A stretch of DNA of 64,000 nucleotides from Parus major. Taxonomy: Eukaryota > Chordata > Aves > Passeriformes > Paridae. The stretch lies in contig NC_031799.1 in NCBI RefSeq assembly GCF_001522545.3, forward strand, positions 33,075,354 to 33,139,353. The letters run 5' to 3'. The position numbers were made by a program, and so were the translations under genes. This document shows, in pieces, positions 56,701 through 63,925 of this stretch (the stretch's first letter is position 1; each line of letters opens with the position of its first letter). The notes beneath the pieces are model-generated. The model made no database searches. It saw only the letters and a program-made list of their open reading frames with translations, and was not told where the DNA came from.

Positions 56701-59023
56701 GTTGGATGAGCATTTAACAGATGAGTTGAAGAGACTGGCCTGCTTTTCATTAGATTTCTTGAATGAATCAAAGCACCTTCCCTAATAGAAACAGGACTAA
56801 AAAGCATACCAGAAAGTCTGATCAATTCACTGCAGCAGTCCTGTTTCACTTCCAACAGCAAACAGGATTAATAAAGACCTGCTCTTCAAAGATTGATACA
56901 GGGAACATGTCAGAATTACCTGTTCAAAACCTACAACTTCCAAAGTCCCTGAACAGAATTATCCACACCTCACAACTTAACAGGGCTTTCTGTGAAAAAT
57001 AAAAGAGTACTGAAATACATACATAAAGGCACACATAGCTAACCCCAAAAGAAATTTTAAATTATCAGGGTTCCAGAAAAAGTTTTTTACAATGCATTTC
57101 TACTTTCTTTCTGTTTTAGTCTTTTACAAAGCATTCAACACATTAAAGATATAATGTTGATTTGATTAAAATAATAATTTCAAACTACATCTTGATAATT
57201 GGTATCTTTGAATCATGTTAAGTACCGTAACAGCTCCACCAAGGTGCGTGACATATAAAGGGAACCTGTCAGATATTAAGAAGGTGTACATTAAACTTTG
57301 CAAGATTTTGCTCTTTAATTTCACACAAATCCAGTTTTTTTATCTGAACTAAATGTTAGTAATGCAGACCCCGTTATGTACAATTAAAGAAAACCTCTGT
57401 ATTTGCTATTTGAGAGACTCACAGTAAGTGCAGCAATTAATTAGAATGTGAAGACTCACAATAACCTTAGTTTTGTAGAATGGCACTGGATTTGGTTTAA
57501 GCCTGATAATGCTGAATATAATGAGCACTCGCCGTCTAAAGGAATATTTTTTAACAGACAAAGGATGCAAGATTAAAAAAAAGACTGTTTTGAAAGATCA
57601 AAACCTCAACCAATTATAAAGGTTTGTAATACTAAAATAGAACAATGAGTTCATTGTGTAATGAACATTATCAAGAATGCTGTCCTTCCCTCAAGTGGCT
57701 CTTTAAGCATTAAAGTCTGTCCACTTTTTAGCAGAGTTAGTAATTCCTCTGAATAATTATTATATTTCTCTTCTTCAATAAGGCAATTTTAATTTCACAG
57801 TTATATACTAAATATGGTCCACCAAGAGTCAGTATTAGGTGCACAATTGTTTAACTTCTCCATCAGTGACCTGGATGAAGGGGAGGTGCCTCCTCAGCAA
57901 GTTCATTGTGGCACAGAGCTGGGAGCAGTGGCCGATACCCCAGGGCTGTGCAGCCCTTCAGAAGGGCCTGGGTAGGGTGGGGAGATGGGCAGAGAAGAAC
58001 TCTCTGAAATTCAACAAAGGCAAACGCAGGGTCCTGCACTTGGGGAGGAACAACCCCAGGTACCAGCACAGGCTGGGGGCTGATCTGCTGGAAAGCAGCT
58101 CTGAGGAGAAGGACCTGGGGGTCCTGGTGACAGCAAGCTGTCCATGAGCCAGCAGTGTGTCCTGGTGGCCAAGAAGGCCAATGGTGTCCTGGGATGCACT
58201 GGGAAGAGCATTGTCAGCAGGCTGGGGGAGGTGATCCTGCCCCTCTACTCAGCCCTGGTGAGGCACATCTGGAGTGCTGTGGCCAGTTCTGGGCTCCTGA
58301 GGACCAGAGAGGCACAAAGCTGCTGGAGCTGGTCCAGTGGAGGGTGACAGAAATGCTGAGGGAATCTCTTATACAATGGAAGGCTGAAAGAATTGGGCCT
58401 GCTCAGCCTTGAGAAGAGATGACTGTGAGAGACTTTACTGTTTGCAAGTATCTGAAGGAAGGGTGTCAGTGGATGGATGCAGGCTCTGTTTGGCTGTGCC
58501 AAGCAATAGGACAACAGTCAACAGGCACAAACTGATGCACAGCAAGTTCCACCTGGACATGAGGAAGAGATTCTTTAACATGCAGTGATCAGGCACTGGA
58601 ACAGATTGCCCAGAGCAGATGTAGTCTCCCTCATTAGGGATACTCAAGAACTGTCTGGACACAATCCTGTGCCATGTGCTCTGGGATGAACCTGTTTGAG
58701 CAAGGAGGCTGAAGCAGATGACCCTCTGTGGTACCTTCCAACCTGACCCATTCTGTGATTCTGTGAAACACAATTACACATATCTACATGTTACAGTAAT
58801 ACTGGGCTGAGGAACAGCATTGATTAAGATAGCTTTAAACATAATTCTTAACCAAATTTACAAACTAAACTTCAAAACTTAAAAAAACCCTTATTTCCAC
58901 ATGTTGTTTTTTTATTTATACAAAACATGAGATTCCATACCTTGTTTTTGAAGTAAACCTCAATTGGTAAGATGAAACCAGCATATCCAGATTCTTCAAC
59001 TTTGTAGGGTGGGTCCTTGCACA
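5625..59023 (-). CDS. MLLT3: MLLT3 (AF9), YEATS-domain transcription elongation cofactor; partial gene, exons 3-11 plus one extra exon
   Basis: AF9 is a nuclear super elongation complex / DOT1L complex subunit. It reads acylated histone lysines with an N-terminal YEATS domain and recruits AF4-family proteins, DOT1L, CBX8 and BCOR with a C-terminal ANC1-homology domain. Ten exons on the minus strand join in frame: 59023-58941, 54216-54073, 42913-42794, 35108-34503, 22764-22686, 19092-18960, 17438-17339, 14534-14463, 12595-12524 and 5756-5625. All introns are GT-AG and all split codons close correctly. The translation follows human AF9 from residue 65 to the last residue, and the final 43 residues appear identical. 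Differences from human are a much shorter polyserine tract and the additional ENL-like exon at 42794-42913. ENL (MLLT1) is excluded because the middle ([20 protein letters not shown]) and the C-terminal TSGTS are AF9-type. Exons 1 and 2 are outside the window. Confidence 0.97.
6415..6538 (+). mobile_element. CR1 LINE fragment, old 3' end
   Basis: The order of motifs matches a CR1 3' region: 'accttggagatattccaaa', 'gtcccaggcaactggttcta', then 'gattccttccgatcttaacc' and 'aattctgtgaaa'. It is heavily diverged and truncated at its 5' end. Confidence 0.75.
9010..9060. repeat. A/C-rich simple repeat
   Basis: Run of A, ACC, AAC and AAAC units forming a degenerate low-complexity tract inside intron 10. 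Confidence 0.8.
10496..10560. repeat. AT-rich short tandem repeat
   Basis: Repeated 'aaatttaaattg-ataaatt' units in near-tandem copies inside intron 10. Confidence 0.6.
12524..12595 (-). CDS. MLLT3: MLLT3 exon 10 (ANC1-homology domain, first helix)
   Basis: This exon is 72 bp, 24 codons, phase 0 at both ends. It encodes [20 protein letters not shown] and then VLQQ. Human has I for V in the last four residues, and ENL also has V there. This amphipathic segment is part of the C-terminal domain that folds when it binds AF4, DOT1L, CBX8 or BCOR peptides. The acceptor is TTTCTAG and the donor CAG|GTGAGA. Confidence 0.96.
12710..13245 (-). mobile_element. CR1 LINE fragment, antisense, 3' end included
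   Basis: It opens with a degenerate antisense CR1 tail ('aatcatataatatcttgag', then 'gggatcactgagtcaaaccc'). The antisense 3' body follows, with 'ggtgaataaccttcttctaa', 'ctctcttctccaggctggac' and 'ccaaaactgcacacaggact'. The element therefore points along the minus strand, with its 3' end near 12710. It is 5' truncated, as most CR1 copies are. Confidence 0.9.
13780..13834. repeat. Short tandem array of 'aaaaatctag' units
   Basis: Three diverged copies of a roughly 16-25 bp unit containing 'aaaaatctag' follow each other, ending near 13834. Confidence 0.7.
14463..14534 (-). CDS. MLLT3: MLLT3 exon 9 (lead-in to ANC1-homology domain)
   Basis: This exon is 72 bp, 24 codons, phase 0 at both ends. 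It encodes [20 protein letters not shown] and then DCDK, aligned to human [20 protein letters not shown] and ECDK. It is short and has no stop in frame, and its place is fixed by the flanking exons. The acceptor is CAG|ATT after GAGAAAG...TTCCAG, and the donor is AAG|GTAAAT. Confidence 0.94.
14535..17338 (-). other. MLLT3: MLLT3 intron 8
   Basis: This 2.8-kb AT-rich intron contains a 12-bp direct repeat (16333-16344 and 16351-16362). I recognise no mobile element or exon in it. Introns 7 and 8 of human MLLT3 form the second described translocation breakpoint cluster. Confidence 0.9.
17339..17438 (-). CDS. MLLT3: MLLT3 exon 8
   Basis: This 100-bp exon has one base completing the Arg codon, then 33 codons. 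It encodes [18 protein letters not shown], then [15 protein letters not shown], aligning with human [20 protein letters not shown] and the following proline-rich segment. The proline run is shorter and less pure than in human (DPAPP rather than EPPPPP). The acceptor is TTTCCACAG and the donor CAG|GTAAAA. No folded domain is expected here; the Ser/Asp repeats resemble casein-kinase-2 type phosphorylation targets (inference). Confidence 0.95.
17439..18959 (-). other. MLLT3: MLLT3 intron 7
   Basis: A 1.5-kb intron with no recognised repeat or coding signal. The part nearest exon 8 (17460-17700) is less AT-rich than the rest. Confidence 0.9.
18960..19092 (-). CDS. MLLT3: MLLT3 exon 7 (acidic region)
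   Basis: This 133-bp exon completes the Gly codon split from exon 6 (G|GT) and ends with AG of an Arg codon. It encodes [19 protein letters not shown], then an acidic stretch ([13 protein letters not shown]), then [11 protein letters not shown]. Human AF9 has [19 protein letters not shown] in the same place. The acidic block followed by the basic GGSRSRR patch is typical of AF9. The acceptor is GTTGTTTCAG and the donor CGCAG|GTTAGT. Confidence 0.96.
19093..22685 (-). other. MLLT3: MLLT3 intron 6
   Basis: A 3.6-kb intron. A short perfect hairpin followed by a T run lies at 19419-19450, and a T run at 20871-20885. Otherwise there is nothing I can name. Confidence 0.9.
22686..22764 (-). CDS. 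MLLT3: MLLT3 exon 6 (Ser-rich)
   Basis: This 79-bp exon has 26 codons plus the first base of a Gly codon. It encodes SEQPSPA followed by nine serines, then [10 protein letters not shown], matching human SEQPSPA-polySer-FTPSQTRQQ. The acceptor is a long TTTTTTCTTTTAAG; note AAG rather than the commoner CAG. The donor is CAAG|GTACCA. Unlike the exon 5 serine tract, this second serine run is about as long as in human. The Ser codons alternate AGT, TCC and AGC rather than being a pure repeat, which should make it less prone to slippage. Confidence 0.95.
26035..26128 (+). mobile_element. CR1 LINE 3' tail
   Basis: Contains 'ctggacttagatgatccttg', 'gggccccttccaactcagga' and ends near 'tatgattctatgg', the sense-strand CR1 3' terminus. 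Only about 90 bp remain. Confidence 0.9.
26590..26803 (+). mobile_element. CR1 LINE fragment with 3' tail
   Basis: Sense CR1 order: 'agaggctcccactgaacatc', 'gtgagggtaaccaatcatgg', 'cacaggctgcccagggtgat', then 'accctccaaccttactgtga' and 'ttcttt'. It is diverged and 5' truncated. Confidence 0.88.
29470..29680. promoter_or_regulatory. Possible intronic cis-regulatory block (weak)
   Basis: This patch of MLLT3 intron 5 is less AT-rich than its surroundings. It contains a perfect AP-1 motif TGAGTCA at 29536-29542 and an E-box CAGGTG at 29566-29571. I see no repeat family. Motif content alone is weak evidence. Confidence 0.2.
30031..30064. repeat. Exact 17-bp tandem duplication
   Basis: The unit caaataaatctgatcac occurs twice back to back with no mismatch, suggesting a recent slippage or fill-in duplication. 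Confidence 0.95.
30300..30348 (+). repeat. G/T-rich tract with quadruplex potential
   Basis: Several runs of two to four G separated by T runs on the plus strand. The longest gap between three-G runs is about 18 bases, so a stable four-tract quadruplex is uncertain. Confidence 0.6.
34503..35108 (-). CDS. MLLT3: MLLT3 exon 5 (Lys/Ser-rich disordered linker with nuclear localisation signal)
   Basis: At 606 bp (202 codons, phase 0/0) this is the largest exon. It begins [19 protein letters not shown], where human AF9 has DPNRSIHT followed by more than 40 serines, so the polyserine tract has only five uninterrupted serines here. Then comes a highly charged Lys/Ser/Glu region ([20 protein letters not shown] and [14 protein letters not shown]) that aligns closely with human. 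A basic cluster RKRKK is the likely nuclear localisation signal. The conserved [15 protein letters not shown] and [15 protein letters not shown] segments follow before the end at SSKSD. The donor is GAC|GTAAGT, a perfect consensus, and the acceptor is CTCTTTGCAG. Low complexity suggests intrinsic disorder. Confidence 0.98.
36590..36633. repeat. 17-bp tandem repeat, 2.6 copies
   Basis: cataagtaactacttat occurs twice exactly at 36590-36606 and 36607-36623. A partial third copy, aactacttat, follows to 36633. Confidence 0.95.
39513..39531 (+). repeat. Poly-G run (15 G, then CGGG)
   Basis: Fifteen uninterrupted G on the plus strand, the template for MLLT3, so the pre-mRNA would carry poly-C. The length is unusual in this AT-rich intron, and sequencing error in the exact count is possible. 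Confidence 0.9.
42794..42913 (-). CDS. MLLT3: MLLT3 additional in-frame exon, ENL-like, probably alternatively spliced
   Basis: This 120-bp open segment (40 codons) lies between exons 4 and 5, and phase 0 at both ends lets it be included or skipped without a frameshift. It begins [10 protein letters not shown] and ends [11 protein letters not shown]. It is absent from the human AF9 protein as I recall it, but it occupies the position of, and resembles, the ENL segment directly after the YEATS domain, which starts VMVMPEG and ends with a KK...SHGSK pattern. Splice signals are strong: a perfect TACTAAC branch-point consensus at 42941-42935, a pyrimidine-rich stretch, ACAG acceptor, and AAAG|GTGAGA donor. 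If included, it adds a Ser/Leu-rich then basic linker after YEATS. Seen: open frame, phase and signals. Inferred: usage in mRNA, which the sequence alone cannot show. Confidence 0.85.
42935..42941 (-). promoter_or_regulatory. Branch-point consensus TACTAAC
   Basis: Plus strand gttagta reads TACTAAC on the gene strand. The likely branch adenosine (42936) is 22 bases from the acceptor G at 42914, a normal distance. It supports the exon at 42794-42913 being a real splicing substrate. Confidence 0.75.
46598..46835 (+). mobile_element. CR1 LINE fragment, internal
   Basis: Sense CR1 region just after the reverse transcriptase core: 'tctgctctgcactggtgtgg', 'cacaagaaggacatcaccag', 'gtgcacagaggagggcatcc'. 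Both ends are lost and there is no 3' tail. Confidence 0.85.
47091..47342 (-). mobile_element. CR1 LINE fragment, antisense, with 3' end
   Basis: Begins with an antisense CR1 tail, 'gaaccatagaaaggtttggt', then 'ttggaagggtt' and 'accctgctgtgggcaaggac'. It continues through 'gccatccaaactccaagaaa' and 'aacttgctccagggcctccc', so it reads 5'-3' on the minus strand. Confidence 0.9.
47830..48572 (+). mobile_element. CR1 LINE fragment with RT C-terminal remnant and 3' tail
   Basis: A roughly 740-bp sense fragment. Its first part encodes a broken version of the CR1 reverse transcriptase C-terminus ('ggtgctgcacctgtgccagg', 'gaaggacttgggggtgctgg'). It ends 'ttccttccaacccacattat'. Frames are interrupted, so it is not coding now. 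Confidence 0.92.
51159..51177. repeat. (GATA)n short microsatellite
   Basis: About 4.5 units of tagatagatagataga followed by TATA repeats. Confidence 0.85.
53505..53705 (+). mobile_element. Degraded CR1 LINE fragment
   Basis: 'aacatctctatcagtgactt' followed by a corrupted 'ggcaaa...gtctgcaaataaca' matches the CR1 RT region, where intact copies read 'atcagtgacctggatgaagg ... tttgcagatgacacc'. It is highly diverged, so the boundaries are approximate. Confidence 0.6.
54073..54216 (-). CDS. MLLT3: MLLT3 exon 4 (end of YEATS domain)
   Basis: This exon is 144 bp, 48 codons, phase 0 at both ends. It covers human residues 93-140, starting [18 protein letters not shown] and ending RRKLLKAGG. It includes the Asp and Leu equivalent to human D103 and L106, which help form the acyl-lysine pocket, and the conserved [14 protein letters not shown] strand-loop. 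Differences from human are conservative (PRK to PKK, TEDF to TEEF; the latter Glu also occurs in ENL). The donor is GGG|GTGAGT, close to consensus. In human MLLT3 the following intron contains one of the described MLL-translocation breakpoint clusters. Confidence 0.97.
54217..58940 (-). other. MLLT3: MLLT3 intron 3
   Basis: A 4.7-kb intron with one long CR1 copy at 57813-58768, close to exon 3. No other recognised element. Confidence 0.9.
57813..58768 (+). mobile_element. CR1 LINE copy, about 0.95 kb, with RT C-terminal remnant and intact 3' tail
   Basis: The longest CR1 in the window. It starts inside the reverse transcriptase ('gagtcagtattaggtgcaca', 'atcagtgacctggatgaagg'). Open stretches read [30 protein letters not shown], then [18 protein letters not shown] and [12 protein letters not shown], the conserved CR1 RT C-terminal motifs. 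It ends 'cattctgtgattctgtgaaa'. Frameshifts and missing 5' RT motifs make it inactive. Orientation is opposite to MLLT3, with its 3' end only 170 bp from exon 3. Confidence 0.95.
58941..59023 (-). CDS. MLLT3: MLLT3 exon 3 (YEATS domain, middle part)
   Basis: This 83-bp exon starts with the last two bases of the Val codon equivalent to human V65 (phase 1 entry) and ends on a complete Lys codon. It encodes 27 further residues from [16 protein letters not shown] to VYFKNK, matching human AF9 residues 66-92. The GYAGF segment carries the residue equivalent to human Tyr78, an aromatic-cage residue that sandwiches the acyl-lysine side chain in AF9 YEATS structures. The acceptor is a TTTTAG with a pyrimidine-rich tract and the donor is AAG|GTATGG. 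The intron that would join exon 2 runs off the window. Confidence 0.96.
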
Positions 59024-60376
59024 CTAAAACAGAGAAAAAACGGTATTTTAAAAAAAGAGAAATAATCTGAAATTCATCAGCAAACTACGTGAGTAAATTC
59101 GTGACAATAGCTCTATGTGGCACTGTTAAAAAACTGAGCATACACAGAGTAGAATGCATCTATGCACAACTCAAACTGAATTTTTCTGGCAAATTTTTCT
59201 GGCCTCCACTTTATAGATAGGAAATCTTTATCTCAAATTTGAAAACTTTATTATCGGGGAAGGGGGGACACAACACACCACTTCATCATATAGTGAAGAA
59301 CATGAGGAAGGTTAACTATGGTATTAGGTTTAAATATTCACATTTTCTTTACAGGATTCAGACTTCTGTAACAATACAGTGCATATTATTAGCCATAACA
59401 CAATCTTTTACTTCAAGTTCTCAGTTTAATGCAAGGGTTTTTAGCTACTTTGCATCCCCACAAATGTGCTGAATAGCAGATCTCTGAAGAAAGTGGCACT
59501 AGCTGTCAACTCCAGACAGTGACAAAAAGCAGGTAGTTATAGGACTTGGAACAGAACCCATCTCTGCCTTCTCCTGTTTGACTGCATGGCAATCTCATTA
59601 CAGAATTCAAATCCACATAATACACTAGCACAAAGGGAAGCTAAGCTTGAGAAACCATGCATCTAACTGTAGCATCAACTCAGATGCTTCCAAATGCTGC
59701 ATTGCTATGTATGACAAATCATGTCTATGGCACTACCATCTCAGAGAAGGTTTCTCTACTGTAGATTGGTAGAATGATGCAATTAATAACACAAAATGTT
59801 CACTTCCTCAAAAACATCTCCTTTAGCTCTGTCAACCTAGCTGACTGGAAAAGAAATTCAAACTATCAGATGAATAACAATTTGCTCAGACGTATACTCC
59901 TTTCAGAATTGCCTGGAAGATTACAAAAATAATGTATTGCAATTAACTGTACAGGGCCTGATCACCAAAATTACTACTTTTAGCAAAGCACCACAGATGG
60001 GCACTTAAAATCCTTTATCATCCGGAAAACATGACTAGGCCCATCAGACACACCCAGGAATATAAACACTCTCACGTTAGCTTTCTGAGGACACTCATGC
60101 TTGGTTAATCCCAAGTAAACAAACACAGCAGAATTTTCTACTACTATCTTGCCATTCTCCTCATTTGCTAGCATCAAATCTCTCAAGGGTTAGGGAGATG
60201 ACAAGTCCTTGGTCACCTACTGCAGCTTGCTGTCACTACCTCGTTTACTACGTGCAACTGCATGTTTCCCACAAAAAGGAAAAAGGAGAGAAAAAGAGCA
60301 AAACCCATCTCTTTTATGCACTGTTCTGCAACATTGTTCCCTTGAAGCTACCAAAGTTTATTTGTTTCTCCTGACC

Positions 60377-60399
60377 AAAAAAAAAAAAAAAAAAAAAAA
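60377..60399 (+). repeat. Poly-A run (23 A)
   Basis: Twenty-three uninterrupted A. No LINE or SINE body is recognisable immediately upstream, so it may be a microsatellite-like run rather than a retroposon tail. The MLLT3 transcript would carry poly-U. Confidence 0.9.
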
Positions 60400-62157
60400 T
60401 CAGAGCAGCTATAGTTTATAATGTTGGATTTTAAAGGTTTTGAAAAAAAAGCATTATGACGATTGGTCAAATCTAAGTTGGAAACTGGAAGAACCTCCCA
60501 GAAGCAGTATTTCACCTTATATTGGCACATCTTCTCCTAAGAAGACCTGACAGCACTTGAAAAATGTAAATATAATAGTCCTAGTTAAGCACAGAGCTTA
60601 GAGTAATATGTACTGGCAATTTTTCAGTCAATGATAAAGAAGCCTTCCTGCTCCTTCTCTGTCTTCAGCAGACAACTTGAGGAGACAGCCTTCACAATAT
60701 TTTTTGAATGGTCACACACAGAAGATTGAAATCCACCTACACAAAAATGGGGAAAGATTATACAGCAGATACTTAATCAGCTGGAAATGCAGAGGCTTTA
60801 GAAACAGTGATTTCAGGGTGCATATTTGTGACGTCACAAATATCACATCAGCTTCTTCCTGAGTGCTTATTTGATACAGAAAACCTCACTAGCACAAATA
60901 TTTTTCATTGCTGTCCTCATTAAGCTCTTCTTGCAGATTTACACAGCTGTCATGCTGAATAGTACCTTATCAAAGGCTCATGGCTCTTCAAAGAATCTGT
61001 AACAGCTCCCAGTTTTGATAAAGCCTGGATAATGGGCTGCAGAACAATCACCAGAAAACTACTCTGGGTGTCTTCCCAGACTGAAAGATGGGCTTTTAAC
61101 ACAAGAAAAAATCTAGTCTTGTGAATTAAACTTTCCTGAAGTGAAAAGGAAGAGACTGAGCAAAGCTCAGTGCTATTGTGTATGTGAAGACTGCAGTTAT
61201 TGCATTTTTCTCATGTTTTTTGTGGAAGTCACCACTGACAGAATGTACTGACAAAAATGGTACTTCTATGCAGTCTGAAACAGCACTCCCTGGGCTAAGT
61301 TCTTTTTGTTTTAGTGAACTGTCATAAGGAGTAACCAGGGCTGCAATGACATCTGTGGTTTAGCCAAGCCAACAGGAAATCATCCTAGCAAGGTATACTG
61401 AGCAGAGAATAGAGAAGTGGCAAGAATTAAGTAAACTGCAGAAAAGGAAGTAAGAAGACAAACAAAAAACCAAAACTGGACAGGAGAGAGGCGGGGAGAA
61501 AATCCCAAACCTGTAGTGAAGAAAGAAAAGAGAAACAAAAGCAAATTGCAATTATAGACCAATAGAACTCAACCAACAACAGAAACTAGGAAGGAGTGAT
61601 TTTGCAAAAAGAAGCATCTGGAGACCCTAACATTAACTTGTTAGAAATTGTTACAAACAATTTCCTCCTGATCCAGAGGAACAAAGGCATTTTATCTCTG
61701 TCTGCCTCTTTCCTTTAAAGTGACAGCTAAAAATGCATTTCAAGCTTCAGACTAAGTGTCCTGAACACCATTTACTACTAAGACTAAATTATTATGGTCA
61801 GGTTTCCTTCTCCTAACAAAAAAGCTTGTATGAACACAATTTCCTCTCTCTCTGGTCTATCTTTTGACTAGGTGGTCCAAATTCAAGGCAGTCTCTACAA
61901 CAATTAAAGCCCTGAGGGTTCTAAGATCCAGTTAAAAACTGGTATCTGATAAGGCAGTTCCAGGGAACATCTTCACTGAGATAAAGGAAGCTGGCAACAG
62001 CATACAGAATAACAAACCAATTATAACAGGTTTTCCTGTCACAAGAGTTGTAGGTCCAGGAGAAAAGTAAAAAAACATAAGCAAAATTATACATATTTCT
62101 TTACGTGCACTGGCCACAGAATAAAATGGGGGGTTTTGTTGCCTGTGTCAGGCAAGG

Positions 62158-62300
62158 TAAGGAGTTTAGTTCAGTTGATCAGAGCACAGTGGGAGTAACA
62201 CCAACATTGTGTATTCAATCCCTGTACAGGCCACTTAAATGTTTGGGCTTAATGATCTTTGTGGGTCCCTTCCAACTTAGAATATTCTGTGAGTTCATGG
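62158..62300 (+). mobile_element. tRNA-Ile-derived SINE with CR1 tail (TguSINE1-like)
   Basis: The head, about 62160-62232, aligns with vertebrate tRNA-Ile. It has an A-box tagttcagttg fitting TRGYNNARNNG, then gatcagagc, gtaacacca and a degenerate B-box gtattcaatcc, followed by ctgtacaggcca. The tail, 62233-62300, is a CR1 3' end: 'gggcttaatgatctttgtgg', 'gtcccttccaacttagaata', 'ttctgtgagttc'. This two-part structure is the passerine TguSINE1 family, mobilised by CR1. The copy is diverged and would not act as a tRNA: the anticodon region and B-box are altered and there is no CCA processing context. Confidence 0.85.
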
Positions 62301-63255
62301 CAATGACCTGTTATTGTATGTATGTCAGAATAATAATTTCTCTTCTCCCATAAATGAAATTTCTAGTCTTAACATATTTGCAAATACATTTGCTAAACAA
62401 AAAGATCAACTAAAACAATTTTTGGCACAATTTTGAAATAAAAATAGGAGCTCATGCAACACTATCATACTATTGAAGTCTGTCCCTTATGTTCACCATG
62501 TTTCACTTTGTGGGATGTGCTGTGGGATGAACATTGCTGTAACAAGCAGTAACACTAGGTATGTTTAAGGCCACAGAACAAAAATTAGATCAAACCAGTC
62601 TCTAACTATATCTAAAGCTATTGTCAAATGCTGCACAGGAGCTTGAACACAGGTGAAACCAAATGACTCGTCAAGTCGTAGAAAGATAGAGGGAATAGGG
62701 GAAGGTGTAAAAGCTAGAGCAAGACAGCTTAGGTCCTAGGACAAGAAGAAGGTGAAGTGACTGTTTTCCTTAATGCTGAAGAACCATACACATGTGCACG
62801 TATGTACAAATGCACAGATGGTGAATTCTAGTACTGCACACACTTCAGGTGCTCACCTACAGTATACTGTCACTTAACCTCCTGTGACAAAGGACTACTC
62901 AAGACACTTAGCTGCAATGCTAGATGTACTACAAGCACTTAATGAAAAGGAAGAGTTAGAAACATGCTGGTTATGCTAATCCTTTCATTTTGAGCTGCCT
63001 TCTTATACAATCAGGTTCCAGTAATTCATAAATGATGGTAAGTTATTGAAATGCTCCTCAAACAAAACCTGCCTTACAGCAAGCAACTGCAACTGGGCAT
63101 CATTAGCAACAACATTATCACTCCTACTACCACCACATGATTTTATTAATAAGGATGTCTTCTCAGTAATGTTGTGGAGGATGCCCAGTCGTCTGACAGG
63201 CTCCCTCCCTGGAGATCTACCTCTTAAGAAAGACAAAACCACTTAGTCCACTAAG

Positions 63256-63666
63256 CTGTGGACCCCTTCCTGCTTCAGGACCCTATGTTATCTCCCTGTT
63301 AACTACTGGTCATTTTATCTCAGTCTCAGATCATTGGCCCCTTTCCCAATTCTTCCCTTCCCTATAAAAACCCCAGCTTTTGCCCAGTTCAGGGGTAGAC
63401 TGTCACAGGCCCCCTTTGCCGAGCCTGACAATAAAGAATTCTGCAGAATGCTACACGGCCTCCCATCTCTTGTCTACGCATCAGCTGGGGTAACCCATGA
63501 GCAGAGCTGGGCTGATCAGAGCTCATCACTGCAAGAGCTGAAACAATTTTTAAAAGAGCTGATCATGTGAAGCCTCAGGCTGCATTCCTAAGGGTTACCC
63601 CTGGATGGAAAATGCCTGGAACTCCCAGGACGACTGTTCCTTCTCAGGACCTCAATCCAGGATAGT
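63256..63666 (+). mobile_element. Endogenous retrovirus LTR-like element, probable
   Basis: Promoter and poly(A) parts are spaced as in a retroviral LTR: TATAAAA at 63363-63369 and AATAAA at 63430-63435, giving a short R region, then about 200 bp of possible U5. Immediately after comes tggtggcagagctggggg (63667-63684), a TGG-starting sequence placed like a tRNA primer-binding site. No gag, pol or env sequence follows within the window; a CR1 fragment begins 90 bp later. The left boundary is a guess from a TGTGG start. The family is not assigned. Confidence 0.5.
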
Positions 63667-63756
63667 TGGTGGCAGAGCTGGGGGTCACACAGACCCCCAG
63701 CCCCAGCAACGACTCAGTATCTGTTCAGGTTATACTGCCTAATCATGCTATAACAA

Positions 63757-63925
63757 GGCCCTGCAGAGGGACCTTGACAAATCAGAGGGCTGGGAAATCA
63801 CCAGTTGTATAAAGCTTAACAAAGACAAGTGCCAGATTCTGCACCTGAGATGAGGCAACCCTGGATATGCAGAGAGACTGGGGAATGAGATACTGGAGAG
63901 CACTGCTGCACAAAGGGACCTTCCC
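63757..63925 (+). mobile_element. CR1 LINE fragment (RT C-terminal region)
   Basis: 'gccctgcagagggaccttga', 'gacaagtgccagattctgca', 'cctgagatgaggcaaccctg' and 'tgctgcacaaagggacct' follow the CR1 RT order ending at the EKDLG-coding segment. It lacks a 3' tail and is diverged. Confidence 0.8.

Noticed and set aside
58155..58412. Frame resembling reverse transcriptase C-terminus as a possible live gene
   Set aside because: Part of a 5'-truncated, frameshifted CR1 copy without the catalytic RT motifs.
62160..62232. tRNA-Ile gene
   Set aside because: The altered anticodon region and B-box and the fused CR1 tail show it is a SINE head, not a functional tRNA.
63003..63242. CR1-like 'ccctccctggagatctacc' before the LTR-like element
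   Set aside because: The match is too short and unsupported on either side.
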